DNA of 62,935 nt, taken from contig CAZLEF010000039.1 in the NCBI GenBank assembly GCA_964558465.1, forward strand, positions 1 through 62,935, written 5' to 3'. Positions 16,801 to 25,292 of this stretch are shown here, piece after piece (the first letter of the stretch is position 1; every line of letters starts with the position of its first letter). A program made the translations under genes and the position numbers. The notes under the pieces were generated by a model that was not told the origin of the DNA, searched no databases, and saw nothing but the letters and a program-made list of their open reading frames with translations. The stretch comes from JACJYC01 sp964558465 (GTDB lineage Bacteria > Bacteroidota > Bacteroidia > Chitinophagales > Saprospiraceae).

Positions 16801-17478
16801 TTAACCTGATCTCAAACTGGAAAATACCAGATCATTCAGAAAGGAAATGATTCCGGTTTCACGTTTGTTTTGACCAAAATCGGTCAGGGAAGGAAGGTTA
16901 TGCATGAAAAAATTCTGAAAATGCGCCATTTCAATAATGGTGGAAGCCAATGACTTTGGGTATTTATACGCCGGATTGCACTCCAGTATAATCAGGCCAA
17001 TGACCGCGCACAAGTCCTTATAGGGTTGAAAAAAGTGTTGCCTGTTGTCTTCAGCCACCTGCTTGGTCAGGTAGGCTTTGGATCCTTCAGAAATGATGAT
17101 TTCATGCAACAGGCGTTCATTCACATAACTCGTTCCATCGTCATCTTCCACGGCTGTCGCCAATAGTTGGATGACCCGCCTTAACTTGACAGCCGGGTCT
17201 TCAATATTGTTTACATGAAAGCGGATTTGAAATTCCAGCCAGCTCCAATACCAGGCAGTGAGGTAAACCAATAGTTTATGTTTGTTTTCAAAATAGCGAT
17301 AGATACCCGCTTCCGTTGTCCCAATATCTTCTGCGAGTTTTTTAAAGGTAAATGCCTCAAAACCGTTTGTATGGATCAGTTGGATACTGTGTTTGATGAT
17401 TTTTTTACCTAACTCCGACTGTTCAGGGTTGCGAAGGAACAACGCTTCGTTCATCTGCATTTGCAACTGCAATTTCAT
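16801..17478 (-). CDS. TetR/AcrR-family transcriptional regulator
   Basis: 225 residues with the helix-turn-helix near 25-70 (LIHTNGFEAFTFKKLA, DIGTTEAGIYRYFENKHKLL) and a long helical ligand domain. It is divergent from the carbonic anhydrase at 17673. The intergenic region holds a perfect 9-bp inverted repeat between the two -7 boxes, so I infer that it controls itself and the carbonic anhydrase. The ligand is unknown. Confidence 0.88.
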   Translation of the reverse strand: MKLQLQMQMNEALFLRNPEQSELGKKIIKHSIQLIHTNGFEAFTFKKLAEDIGTTEAGIYRYFENKHKLLVYLTAWYWSWLEFQIRFHVNNIEDPAVKLRRVIQLLATAVEDDDGTSYVNERLLHEIIISEGSKAYLTKQVAEDNRQHFFQPYKDLCAVIGLIILECNPAYKYPKSLASTIIEMAHFQNFFMHNLPSLTDFGQNKRETGIISFLNDLVFSSLRSG

Positions 17479-17537
17479 CGCTATCCTTGTTTTTTAGAAT
17501 TTTTGAAAACGGTCTTCGATTCGCCCGATGCAGCATG

Positions 17538-17608
17538 CAAAGGTAAATATTTTTTTACAATTATTTGTGATAGTATAGCTATCTTTTATGAGATTTATAC
17601 TATCTTTG
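17538..17608. promoter_or_regulatory. divergent promoter region with candidate TetR operator
   Basis: On the minus strand TACCTTTG (17538-17545) is a -7 box for the TetR gene. On the plus strand TATCTTTG (17601-17608) is a -7 box for the carbonic anhydrase. Between them GATAGTATA (17569-17577) and TATACTATC (17596-17604) are exact reverse complements 18 bp apart, and the right arm overlaps the plus-strand -7 box. A shorter inverted pair, GATAG (17569-17573) and CTATC (17579-17583), shares the left arm. No good -33 TTTG box was found for either promoter, which fits regulated promoters. A dimer-of-dimers TetR site is the simplest reading. Confidence 0.7.
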
Positions 17609-17672
17609 CGATCTCAATCAACCGGAATCCGGAGTAACCAATCATTCAAAACATCAAAAACACGATCTGAAG

Positions 17673-18329
17673 ATGAAGACGCTGACCAAAGAAATGCAAG
17701 CAGCCATATCCCCTTCAATGGCTTTAGACCTGTTAAAGGAAGGGAATAAACGATTTGTGAATAACCTGAAAGTTAACCGGAATCTTCTGCAACAGGCCAA
17801 TGAAACGTCAGACGGGCAGCATCCCTTTGCAGTCATTCTCAGTTGTATCGACAGCCGGACTTCGGCCGAATTGATCTTTGACCAGGGACTCGGGGATATT
17901 TTCAGCGTCCGCATCGCAGGCAATATCCTCAATGAAGACATCCTGGGCAGTATGGAATTTGGCTGCAAAGTTGCAGGTTCCAAAATCATCGTGGTTTTAG
18001 GGCACACCAAATGCGGCGCCATTAAAGGGGCCTGCGACCATGTGGAAATGGGTAATCTGACGGCCTTGCTCTCCAAAATCAGACCCGCTGTGGAAGATGA
18101 AGAAACGGTAACGAAGAACCGCAATTCGAGCAATCCTGAATTTGTTGAAAAGGTGGCAACTATTAATGTAAAGCGGACGGTCGAATCCATCCTGCAACGC
18201 AGCCCGATCCTGAAAGAAATGATCGAAAACGGACAAATTGGTATTGTCGGCGGAACTCACGATATTACCACCGGCCTGGTAACTTTTTATCCGGACACTT
18301 TGGTTTTGAACACTCACCCGGCCAATTAA
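17673..18329 (+). CDS. beta-class carbonic anhydrase
   Basis: 218 residues. Zinc ligands and the catalytic dyad are intact: SCIDSRTS gives Cys58, Asp60 and Arg62; GHTKCGA gives His111 and Cys114. The enzyme interconverts CO2 and bicarbonate in the cytoplasm. It is faced by a TetR gene with a candidate operator between them, so it is probably conditionally expressed, unlike the second beta-carbonic anhydrase at 45788 beside SulP. The two share the fold but little sequence outside the motifs. The usual metal spacing makes catalysis likely. Confidence 0.92.
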   Translation: MKTLTKEMQAAISPSMALDLLKEGNKRFVNNLKVNRNLLQQANETSDGQHPFAVILSCIDSRTSAELIFDQGLGDIFSVRIAGNILNEDILGSMEFGCKVAGSKIIVVLGHTKCGAIKGACDHVEMGNLTALLSKIRPAVEDEETVTKNRNSSNPEFVEKVATINVKRTVESILQRSPILKEMIENGQIGIVGGTHDITTGLVTFYPDTLVLNTHPAN

Positions 18330-18403
18330 CAACAACGGGCTAAAGATACCGGGTCCGTTCTGCGGCATAAGTGCAGTGTCATTAAGGTGTCACGAATTGT
18401 ACA

Positions 18404-18928
18404 ATGGTGGAAAAGAACCCGGATGTCGAGATCCATTTCAGCATTGCCCGCCCGGATGAGGCGGAGGAGGTGGCCTTTCTCCGAAATGAGGTTGCAGAAC
18501 ACCTGACCCAAAAATACGGATTGGGGCAGTGGAGTCATTTGGTGAGTGAGAAAACCGTCAGGCTGGGCATCAGCCATACCTCCCGGGTATTGACGGCGCG
18601 TATAGGCGGGGAACTGGCGGCTACCCTCCGTCTTGCGCAGAAAAAACCCTGGTCGATCGATCCTTCCAGGTTTTCACCGGCCAGACGCCCGCTGTATTTG
18701 ATGGATATGGCGGTCAAACCCGCGTATCAAAGGAGCGGGGTCGGCAGAAAAACAATCGGGGAAGCGATCAGCCTTTCATCGGCATGGCCGGCCGACACCC
18801 TTCGCCTGGACGCTTACGATGCGGACGCGGGCGCCGGCGATTTTTACCGGAAATGCGGGTTCACGGAGGTCGGCAGGGTGGTGTACCGGAAGACGCCGCT
18901 TATTTACTTTGAAAGGTTATTGCCGTAA
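18404..18928 (+). CDS. GNAT-family N-acetyltransferase
   Basis: 174 residues. The acetyl-CoA-binding signature is visible as LMDMAVKPAYQRSGVGRKTI (about 104-123), followed by LRLDAYDADAGAGDFYRKCG and FTEVGRVVYRKTPLIYFE, the usual beta5-alpha4-beta6 end of GNAT folds. The substrate cannot be predicted. It lies 74 bp after the carbonic anhydrase in the same direction and converges on uppP. Confidence 0.8.
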   Translation: MVEKNPDVEIHFSIARPDEAEEVAFLRNEVAEHLTQKYGLGQWSHLVSEKTVRLGISHTSRVLTARIGGELAATLRLAQKKPWSIDPSRFSPARRPLYLMDMAVKPAYQRSGVGRKTIGEAISLSSAWPADTLRLDAYDADAGAGDFYRKCGFTEVGRVVYRKTPLIYFERLLP

Positions 18929-18955
18929 AAAATGGGATCGTTTTTATCCTGCTCC

Positions 18956-19741
18956 TCAACCCGCCAACTCTACCCCCCACATCAGCATCAAAAAAAGCGC
19001 GCCGATGATGATGCGGTAAATGCCGAAATGTTTGAAGCCATAATTTTCCACCAATTTCAAAAATAACTTGACGGCGAGCCAGGCAGACACAAAGGCCAAC
19101 ACCATCCCGACCGCCAGCAAGGTCAGTTGGTGGTCATTGAATTCAAGCGGCGTTTTAAACAGGTCGTAACCGGTGGCGGCGAACATGGTGGGCACGGCGA
19201 GCAGAAAGGAGAATTCAGTCGCCTGCCGCTTGTCCAGCCCATTGAATACCCCGCCGATGATGGTAGCCGCAGCCCTGGAAACTCCGGGTATCATAGAAAG
19301 GCACTGGACCACCCCGATAAAGAAGGCATTTTTCAGGGGGATCTCCTCCAGGGATACCACCCGGCTTTCCCGGGCAACCACCTTGCGGTCGATAAGGATG
19401 AGTACAATGCCGCCGAGTATGAGCGACGTAGAAACCACGACCGGGTTGAACAGGTAAGATTTGATATATGGATAAGCGATGAAGCCTACTACGGCCGTGG
19501 GAAAAAAAGCCGCGCCGAGTTTGAGGTACATGCTCCATCCGTTCAGAAACCGGGTAACGTACATGATCACAATGGCGAGAATTGCCCCCAGTTGGATGGC
19601 AATTTCGAAGGTTTTCACAAATTCATCCTCACCGATACCCAGGAGATGCGAGCCCAGGATCATATGGCCCGTGGAGGATATGGGTAAAAACTCGGTCAGC
19701 CCCTCGATGATAGCGATGATGATGGCTTGAAAAATGTTCAT
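18956..19741 (-). CDS. uppP: undecaprenyl-diphosphate phosphatase
   Basis: 261 residues from the ATG at 19741; a longer in-frame start at 19858 adds 39 residues without membrane character. It is an integral inner-membrane protein with both family signatures: EGLTEFLPISSTGHM near residue 13 and the loop PGVSRAAATIIGG (about 157-169). It dephosphorylates undecaprenyl diphosphate to recycle the lipid carrier of peptidoglycan and surface glycans, and overexpression gives bacitracin tolerance in other species. It sits downstream of the acyl-CoA ligase gene, same strand, with a 121-bp gap that holds nothing recognisable. Confidence 0.93.
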   Translation of the reverse strand: MNIFQAIIIAIIEGLTEFLPISSTGHMILGSHLLGIGEDEFVKTFEIAIQLGAILAIVIMYVTRFLNGWSMYLKLGAAFFPTAVVGFIAYPYIKSYLFNPVVVSTSLILGGIVLILIDRKVVARESRVVSLEEIPLKNAFFIGVVQCLSMIPGVSRAAATIIGGVFNGLDKRQATEFSFLLAVPTMFAATGYDLFKTPLEFNDHQLTLLAVGMVLAFVSAWLAVKLFLKLVENYGFKHFGIYRIIIGALFLMLMWGVELAG

Positions 19742-19862
19742 GCAGATAAAGTTAAAAATAGCGATGTATTGAAGCTGCAGACCGCAATACTCAATCAGGT
19801 GTGATTCAAAAGGCGAAGGGTGATACAGAGGTCTTAATATCCATTGTCCAAATCTCAAATCC

Positions 19863-21524
19863 CTACTCTCGCAACGCCCGCCTCAATATCTTTCCCACAT
19901 TGGTTTTGGGTAATTCCGTCCGGAATTCGATGACCTTGGGTTGTTTGTAACCCGTCATATTTTCCCGGCAGTAGGCTTTCAGTTCGGATTCGGTAAGCGA
20001 TTTGTCCTTTTTGACGACAAAGAGTTTGACCGCTTCGCCCGATTTTTCATCGGGGATCCCGATCGCGGCGGCTTCCAGCACTTTCGGATGTGCGGCCACT
20101 ACCTCCTCGATCTCATTGGGATAAACATTGAAGCCGGAAACGAGGATCATATCCTTCATCCGGTCGACGATCTGGAAGAAGCCGTCTTCCGACATCTGGC
20201 CGATATCTCCGGTGCATAGCCAGCCGTCGACGATGGTTTTGGCGGTTTCATCCTGGCGGTTGTAATAACCTTTCATGACCTGCGGGCCTTTCACCTGGAT
20301 CTCCCCTGGTTTGCCGGGGCCCAACACTGCTTTGGTTTCGGGATCCACGATCCGGACGTCCGTGCTGGGCAGCGGAAGGCCGATCGAGCCCAAACGGCCG
20401 GTATTGTCGAGCGGATTGGTGGTCACTACCGGCGAAGATTCTGTCATACCGAACCCTTCGGTGAGGAAACAGCCGGTCAGTTGCTGCCATTTTTCAGCTA
20501 CGGGCCGCTGGACAGCCATACCGCCGCCTACCGTGATCTTGAGCGGGCCAAACTGAAGTTTTTGGAAATGCGGGTTATGGACCAGGCCGTTGAACAGGGT
20601 ATTCACCCCGGTCATCAGGGTGATCGGGTATTTTTTGAACGCTGCGGCGATAGATTTCAGATCGCGGGCGTTGGTGATCAGTACGTTCATGGCGCCAATG
20701 CTCATCAGCACCAGGCAATTGACGGTGAAGGCAAAGATATGATACAGTGGCAGCGGGCAAATGGCGATCTCGTCGGTTTCCTTAAAAAAAGGCATCATCC
20801 AGGCGCGCACCTGCTGCATATTGGCGATCAGGTTGCGATTGGTCAGCATGGCCCCTTTGGAAACCCCCGTGGTGCCGCCGGTATACTGGTGGACGATCAC
20901 GTCGTCGGCGCATCCTTCAAAGGGTTTGATCGTGAATTTTTTGCCCTGTCTCAGCGCTTCTGTGAACTTGACGGTATTCGTAAGGTGGTATTTGGGCACC
21001 ATCTTTTTGACGGACCGGACAATGCAGTTGACCAAAGCGCCCTTGATGGCGCCCAGCATTTCGCCGATGCTGGTTATGATTACCGTTTTGATCTGTGTTT
21101 CGCCGATGATCTTTTCCAGGTTGGCGGCAAAGTTCTCGGCGATAACAATGGCCTTGCATCCGGAATCCGTGAATTGATGCAACATTTCACGGGGGGTATA
21201 CAGGGGGTTGGTGTTCACCACGATCAGGCCCGCGCGCAATGCGCCGAACAGGGCGATCGGATATTGCAGCATATTGGGCATCATCAGGGCGATCTTGTCG
21301 CCGGGTTCGAGGCCGCGGGAATGCAGATAAGCGCCGAACTGCCTGGACATTTTATCCACCTGGTCGAAGGTCAGCTTTTTGCCCATGCTGACAAAAGCAG
21401 GCCGGGCGCGGTATTTTTTGAATACTTCTTCGAGCATCGCTACCAGGGTTGGGTAGGCGTCTGCATCAATATTGGCAGGCACTCCTTTCGGGTAATATTT
21501 CAACCAAGGTCTTTCCTCGCTCAT
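19863..21524 (-). CDS. fadD: long-chain fatty acid-CoA ligase
   Basis: 553 residues, the normal length for FadD. The AMP-binding P-loop YTGGTTGVSKGAML begins at residue 214. GFGMTESSPVV and GWLCTGDIGQMSEDGFFQIVDRMKD follow in the correct order, and the C-terminal lysine region reads ELPKTNVGKILRRALRE. It activates long-chain fatty acids with ATP and CoA at the inner membrane for degradation or phospholipid synthesis. A weak -7-like box TACTTTTA lies upstream near 21560. Other acyl-CoA synthetase specificities cannot be excluded. Confidence 0.9.
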   Translation of the reverse strand: MSEERPWLKYYPKGVPANIDADAYPTLVAMLEEVFKKYRARPAFVSMGKKLTFDQVDKMSRQFGAYLHSRGLEPGDKIALMMPNMLQYPIALFGALRAGLIVVNTNPLYTPREMLHQFTDSGCKAIVIAENFAANLEKIIGETQIKTVIITSIGEMLGAIKGALVNCIVRSVKKMVPKYHLTNTVKFTEALRQGKKFTIKPFEGCADDVIVHQYTGGTTGVSKGAMLTNRNLIANMQQVRAWMMPFFKETDEIAICPLPLYHIFAFTVNCLVLMSIGAMNVLITNARDLKSIAAAFKKYPITLMTGVNTLFNGLVHNPHFQKLQFGPLKITVGGGMAVQRPVAEKWQQLTGCFLTEGFGMTESSPVVTTNPLDNTGRLGSIGLPLPSTDVRIVDPETKAVLGPGKPGEIQVKGPQVMKGYYNRQDETAKTIVDGWLCTGDIGQMSEDGFFQIVDRMKDMILVSGFNVYPNEIEEVVAAHPKVLEAAAIGIPDEKSGEAVKLFVVKKDKSLTESELKAYCRENMTGYKQPKVIEFRTELPKTNVGKILRRALRE

Positions 21525-21588
21525 GTTCCGGATTTGTGTTTTAAGTGATTTTCTAATTCCGGCTAAAAGTACAAATTTTATTTAATTT

Positions 21589-21730
21589 AGTCGTAAGTCG
21601 TAAAGTTGTAAGTCGTAAGTCCGGTTCCTCAGTTCCTCCGCGCCTTCTGCGCGGCACGCACTTCCTCAGTTCCTCAGTTCCTCCACGCCTGTGGCGTGGC
21701 ACGCACTTCCTCCGCGCCTTCTGCGCGGCC
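21589..21730. repeat. compound array: GTCGTAA units, CAGTTCCT units and three GC hairpins
   Basis: GTCGTAAGT/GTTGTAAGT words (21589-21620) are followed by CAGTTCCT units that enclose palindromes CCGCGCCTTCTGCGCGG (21638-21654 and 21712-21728) and CCACGCCTGTGGCGTGG (21683-21699). The first two hairpins in this array are followed by GCACGCACTTCCT or a close form. The array ends about 20 bp before the rpsA -33 box. Confidence 0.92.
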
Positions 21731-21751
21731 AAAATACTAAATTCAATTTTA

Positions 21752-21783
21752 TTTGGATAAACCGGTTGAAAGCCGTACCTTTG
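21752..21783 (+). promoter_or_regulatory. rpsA promoter
   Basis: TTTG at 21752-21755 and TACCTTTG at 21776-21783 are spaced by 20 bp, a full match to the Bacteroidota housekeeping promoter. Transcription should start near 21790, giving a leader of about 90 nt before the ATG at 21879. Confidence 0.82.
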
Positions 21784-21821
21784 CGCCCGCTATTCAACAG
21801 GCCCGAGCCCAAAAGAATAGT

Positions 21822-21840
21822 AACTGCCTGACCGGCAGTT
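21822..21840 (+). promoter_or_regulatory. hairpin in the rpsA mRNA leader
   Basis: AACTGCC (21822-21828) and GGCAGTT (21834-21840) form a perfect 7-bp stem with a TGACC loop, in the predicted leader about 40 nt upstream of the start codon. Ribosomal protein mRNAs are often autoregulated by such leaders; the regulatory role here is inference only. Confidence 0.5.
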
Positions 21841-21878
21841 TGCAGAAACCATATTTTTTCACTAAAAGCATTCTTTCA

Positions 21879-23942
21879 ATGCTCATTGACGACGAAAAAG
21901 ATTTGCAGGATCAGGTAGAAGAGACGCCTGAGACCGAAACGCCGGAAGAACCGGAAAATGTACAACCCAAAAGCGAACCGGAAGCCCGGGCAGAAGCCCA
22001 TGTTGAAGACGAACCGGAGATCGCAGAGGAAGAAGAAGCAGAAACCGTCGTAGTGGTTAAAAAGAAAATTGACCTCGACGACGACGTGGAAACGGAGGAA
22101 GAACCAGAGGAAGAAGACGAAGATGAAGTAGCAAGGATACTGGAAGAAGCAGCTGCCGCAGGAACGCCACACGACGATTTCGACTGGAAACGCAGCAGCA
22201 AACACGGCGTTACCTATACCCAGGAAGAACGCGCCGAATTGATGGAGAAATACGACGCTACCCTCAACTCGATCCTTGAAAATGAGATCGTTGCGGGCCG
22301 TGTCACTTCCATCAGCGGCGGCGATGTGGTGCTGGATATCAATTACAAGAGCGATGGCCTTATCGCGCTTTCCGAATTCCGCGACATGCCGGATATCAAA
22401 ACGGGTGATGCGGTTGAGGTTTATGTAGAACAACAGGAAGACGGCCGCGGCCAATTGGTCCTGTCCCGGCGCAAAGCCAAATTGTTGCGCGCCTGGGAAC
22501 GTATCGTGGATTCCTACGAAAACGGAACGGTCATCTCCGGTACCGTGATCAGCAAGACCAAAGGCGGCCTGATCGTTGATTGCAGCGGCCTTGAAACCTT
22601 CCTTCCCGGCTCCCAGATCGACATCAAACCGATCATCGACTACGATGCATACGTGGGTAAAACCATGGAATTCAAAGTGGTCAAGATCAACGAAGTCATC
22701 AAGAATGCGGTGGTCTCCCACAAAGCCCTTATCGAAAGCGACCTCGCCGAACAGCGGGAAGCCATCATCGCCAGCCTCGAAAAGGGACAGGTTCTCGAAG
22801 GCCTGGTCAAGAATATCACCGACTTCGGCGCATTCCTCGACCTGGGCGGCGTAGACGGCCTGCTCTACATCACCGATATCTCCTGGGGCCGGATCAACCA
22901 CCCCAACGAGGTACTCCAACTCAACCAGAAGATCAACGTGGTGGTACTCGATTTCGACGAGAACAAAAAACGGATCTCCCTGGGCTTGAAGCAATTGACG
23001 CCGCATCCCTGGGAAGTGCTGAGCCAGCAGATCGAAGAGGGCTCAACCGTCAAAGGCAAGATCGTCAATATCGAAGATTACGGTGCATTCCTTGAGATCC
23101 AGCCGGGCGTCGAAGGCCTGATCCACGTGTCCGAAGTGAGCTGGAGCAACCAGCCCATCAACGCCAGGGAATACTTCAAACTGGGCCAGGAATACGAAGC
23201 CAAAGTGGTGACCATCGACCGCGAAGAGCGCAAGATGAGCCTCTCCATCAAACAATTGGCTGCCGATCCATGGGATACCATCGAACAGAAATACCCGCTG
23301 GAAAGCCGCCACACGGGCGAGGTCAAAAACCTGACGCCTTACGGGGTTTTCGTGGAACTGGAAAAAGGCATCGGCGGCATGATCCATATCTCCGACCTTT
23401 CCTGGACCAAGCGCTACGGCCATCCGTCCGAATTTACCAAGGTTGGCGAAAAGATCGATGTGATGATCCTGGATATCGACCGGGAAAACCGCAAACTCTC
23501 GCTGGGTCGCAAACAATTGGATGAGAACCCATGGGATACCTTCGAAAATGTATTCCCCGTCGGTTCCTACCACGAAGCGACCCTCGTTCGCCGCGACGAC
23601 CGGGGCGCCATCCTGCTCCTGCCTTACGGCCTCGAAGCCTACGCACCGCTGAAACATATCCGCAAGGAAGACAATTCCCTTGCTGAAGTAGACGATACAC
23701 TGACCGTCAAAGTGATCGAGTTCAACCGCGACGACAAACGGATCATGGTTTCTCACCTCCGCTACCTGGAAGATATTCGCCGGGAAGCCGATGAACAGGT
23801 GAAAAAACAGGATAAAGACGATCGCGACCGCACGCGTCAGGCTGTTAAAAAAACACAATCTTCGATCGAGAAGAGCACCCTGGGCGACCTGGATGTCTTC
23901 TCCGAACTGAAGGGCATGTTGAACGATACGCCGGAGGAATAA
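21879..23942 (+). CDS. rpsA: 30S ribosomal protein S1
   Basis: 687 residues from the ATG at 21879; a start at 21753 lies inside the promoter and is excluded. An acidic N-terminal extension of about 95 residues, rich in Glu/Pro, precedes six S1 RNA-binding repeats. Clear strands are VKNITDFGAFLDLGGVDGLL, VNIEDYGAFLEIQPGVEGLI and VKNLTPYGVFVELEKGIGGM. S1 binds mRNA at the small subunit and helps initiation. That matters here because Bacteroidota rely little on Shine-Dalgarno pairing. The long acidic extension is common in this phylum. A terminator follows at 23964. Confidence 0.95.
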   Translation: MLIDDEKDLQDQVEETPETETPEEPENVQPKSEPEARAEAHVEDEPEIAEEEEAETVVVVKKKIDLDDDVETEEEPEEEDEDEVARILEEAAAAGTPHDDFDWKRSSKHGVTYTQEERAELMEKYDATLNSILENEIVAGRVTSISGGDVVLDINYKSDGLIALSEFRDMPDIKTGDAVEVYVEQQEDGRGQLVLSRRKAKLLRAWERIVDSYENGTVISGTVISKTKGGLIVDCSGLETFLPGSQIDIKPIIDYDAYVGKTMEFKVVKINEVIKNAVVSHKALIESDLAEQREAIIASLEKGQVLEGLVKNITDFGAFLDLGGVDGLLYITDISWGRINHPNEVLQLNQKINVVVLDFDENKKRISLGLKQLTPHPWEVLSQQIEEGSTVKGKIVNIEDYGAFLEIQPGVEGLIHVSEVSWSNQPINAREYFKLGQEYEAKVVTIDREERKMSLSIKQLAADPWDTIEQKYPLESRHTGEVKNLTPYGVFVELEKGIGGMIHISDLSWTKRYGHPSEFTKVGEKIDVMILDIDRENRKLSLGRKQLDENPWDTFENVFPVGSYHEATLVRRDDRGAILLLPYGLEAYAPLKHIRKEDNSLAEVDDTLTVKVIEFNRDDKRIMVSHLRYLEDIRREADEQVKKQDKDDRDRTRQAVKKTQSSIEKSTLGDLDVFSELKGMLNDTPEE

Positions 23943-23963
23943 TTCCTTCCGGTCTGATTCCTG

Positions 23964-24001
23964 AAATCCCGGATCGGAGTCTTCTGGTCCGGGATTTTTT
24001 C
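23964..24001 (+). terminator. rho-independent terminator after rpsA
   Basis: AAATCCCGGA (23964-23973) and TCCGGGATTT (23988-23997) form a perfect 10-bp stem followed by a continuous T tract, 22 bp beyond the rpsA stop codon. Confidence 0.88.
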
Positions 24002-24055
24002 TTTGGGAGGGTGATGCTTCGGCCTCCGGACGACGAAGTCGCCTATTGCGGACGG

Positions 24056-24140
24056 AGTCGACTGCGCTCAGCATGAAGGTGAGAGTGCTTCGGCTGCGCT
24101 CAGCATGAGGGTGAGAGCGCTTCGACTGCGCTCAGCGTAA
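24056..24140. repeat. 32-bp direct repeats carrying TTCGACTGCGCTCAG
   Basis: Two full units and one partial unit with a period of 32 bp start near 24056, 24089 and 24121. The core is TTCG(A/G)CTGCGCTCAGC followed by ATGAGGGTGAGAG. The related core CTTCGACTCCGCTCAG forms the loop of the big hairpin at 33489-33540. The array lies between the rpsA terminator and the obgE start. Confidence 0.88.
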
Positions 24141-24165
24141 AAGGTAACTATACATTCGTAAAATC

Positions 24166-25224
24166 GTGGCAGAACAAAACTTTGTCGATTATGTAAAAAT
24201 TTGCTGCCGTTCCGGCCATGGAGGAGCGGGGTCTATGCATTTTTTCAGATCGAAACACAATCCCAAAGGCGGGCCTGACGGCGGCGACGGCGGACGCGGC
24301 GGCCATATCATTCTGCGCGGCAATAACAATGTCTGGACCTTGCTTTCCCTGAAATATCGCAAACATGTGATTGCAGGCAAAGGGGTGAACGGCAGCGAAA
24401 GCAACTGCACCGGCGCATATGGCGAAGACGTTATCCTGGACGTACCGCTCGGCACCGTAGCGAAAGACGCCGAAACCGGTGAGGTCCATTTTGAGATCAC
24501 CCGGCACGGAGAACAAAGAATCCTGGTGCCCGGCGGCAGAGGCGGCAAAGGCAATGCCTTTTTTAAGTCGGCAACCCAGCAAACGCCCCGTTTCGCCCAA
24601 CCCGGCGAACCCGGGAGAGAAGAATGGAAAATCCTTGAATTGAAGGTCCTGGCCGATGTCGGCCTCGTTGGATTTCCCAACGCCGGCAAATCCACGCTCT
24701 TATCCGTCCTGACAGCCGCCAAACCGGAGATCGCACCTTATCCCTTCACAACCATCGTGCCCAACCTGGGAATGGTCCAATACCGCGACGGCCGCTCTTT
24801 TGCCATCGCCGATATTCCCGGTATCATTGAAGATGCACACCTGGGCAAAGGCCTCGGCCACCGGTTTCTGCGCCATATCGAACGCAACGCAACCCTTCTT
24901 TTTATGGCGCCCTGCGACGCCGACGATATCGCCAAAGAATACGATATCCTGCTCCGGGAACTCGAACACTACAACCCCGAACTGCTGGATAAACCCCGCA
25001 TCCTTGCCATTACCAAATGTGACCTCATCGATAAAGAACTGATCGACCTGCTGCGGCCAGACATTCCAAAAGAACTGCCGCATGTCTTTATTTCCGCCGT
25101 TACCGGCCAGGGAATCGATCAGTTGAAAGACCTGCTTTGGGAAACCGTCAGCGCTCACCGCGCCCTGCAAACCGAGGAAACAGCGCCCGAAAGGACTGCT
25201 TTTGAGTGGGAGGAGGAAGAGTAG
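24166..25224 (+). CDS. obgE: Obg-family GTPase (ObgE/CgtA)
   Basis: 352 residues with a GTG start at 24166, chosen because MAEQNFVDYVKI aligns with Obg N-termini and no ATG lies nearby. The Gly-rich Obg domain (1-158) contains NPKGGPDGGDGGRGG. The G domain has the P-loop GFPNAGKS (169-176), switch PFTTIVPNLG, DIPGIIEDAH and TKCD. The protein ends with an acidic tail and has no extra C-terminal OCT domain. It is an essential GTPase of 50S ribosome assembly and growth control. No good promoter is visible just upstream, where the 32-bp repeats lie. Confidence 0.94.
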   Translation: MAEQNFVDYVKICCRSGHGGAGSMHFFRSKHNPKGGPDGGDGGRGGHIILRGNNNVWTLLSLKYRKHVIAGKGVNGSESNCTGAYGEDVILDVPLGTVAKDAETGEVHFEITRHGEQRILVPGGRGGKGNAFFKSATQQTPRFAQPGEPGREEWKILELKVLADVGLVGFPNAGKSTLLSVLTAAKPEIAPYPFTTIVPNLGMVQYRDGRSFAIADIPGIIEDAHLGKGLGHRFLRHIERNATLLFMAPCDADDIAKEYDILLRELEHYNPELLDKPRILAITKCDLIDKELIDLLRPDIPKELPHVFISAVTGQGIDQLKDLLWETVSAHRALQTEETAPERTAFEWEEEE

Positions 25225-25225
25225 G

Positions 25226-25287
25226 GGGCAGTTGGCAGTTTTTAGATACGTTTAAAAGACTGCCAACTGCCCACGCCTGTGGCGTGG
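25226..25287. repeat. two adjacent hairpins between convergent obgE and sprA
   Basis: GGGCAGTTGGCAGT (25226-25239) and ACTGCCAACTGCCC (25259-25272) form a perfect 14-bp stem with a 19-nt loop starting 2 bp after the obgE stop. The palindrome CCACGCCTGTGGCGTGG (25271-25287) follows directly and ends a few bases before the sprA stop. The pair may act as a bidirectional terminator, though neither strand carries a long T tract after the stem. Confidence 0.8.
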
Positions 25288-25292
25288 CCAAC

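Noticed and set aside
20481..21548. 355-codon plus-strand frame over fadD
   Set aside because: It is a mirror frame of a full-length FadD with all AMP-binding motifs. No homology visible.
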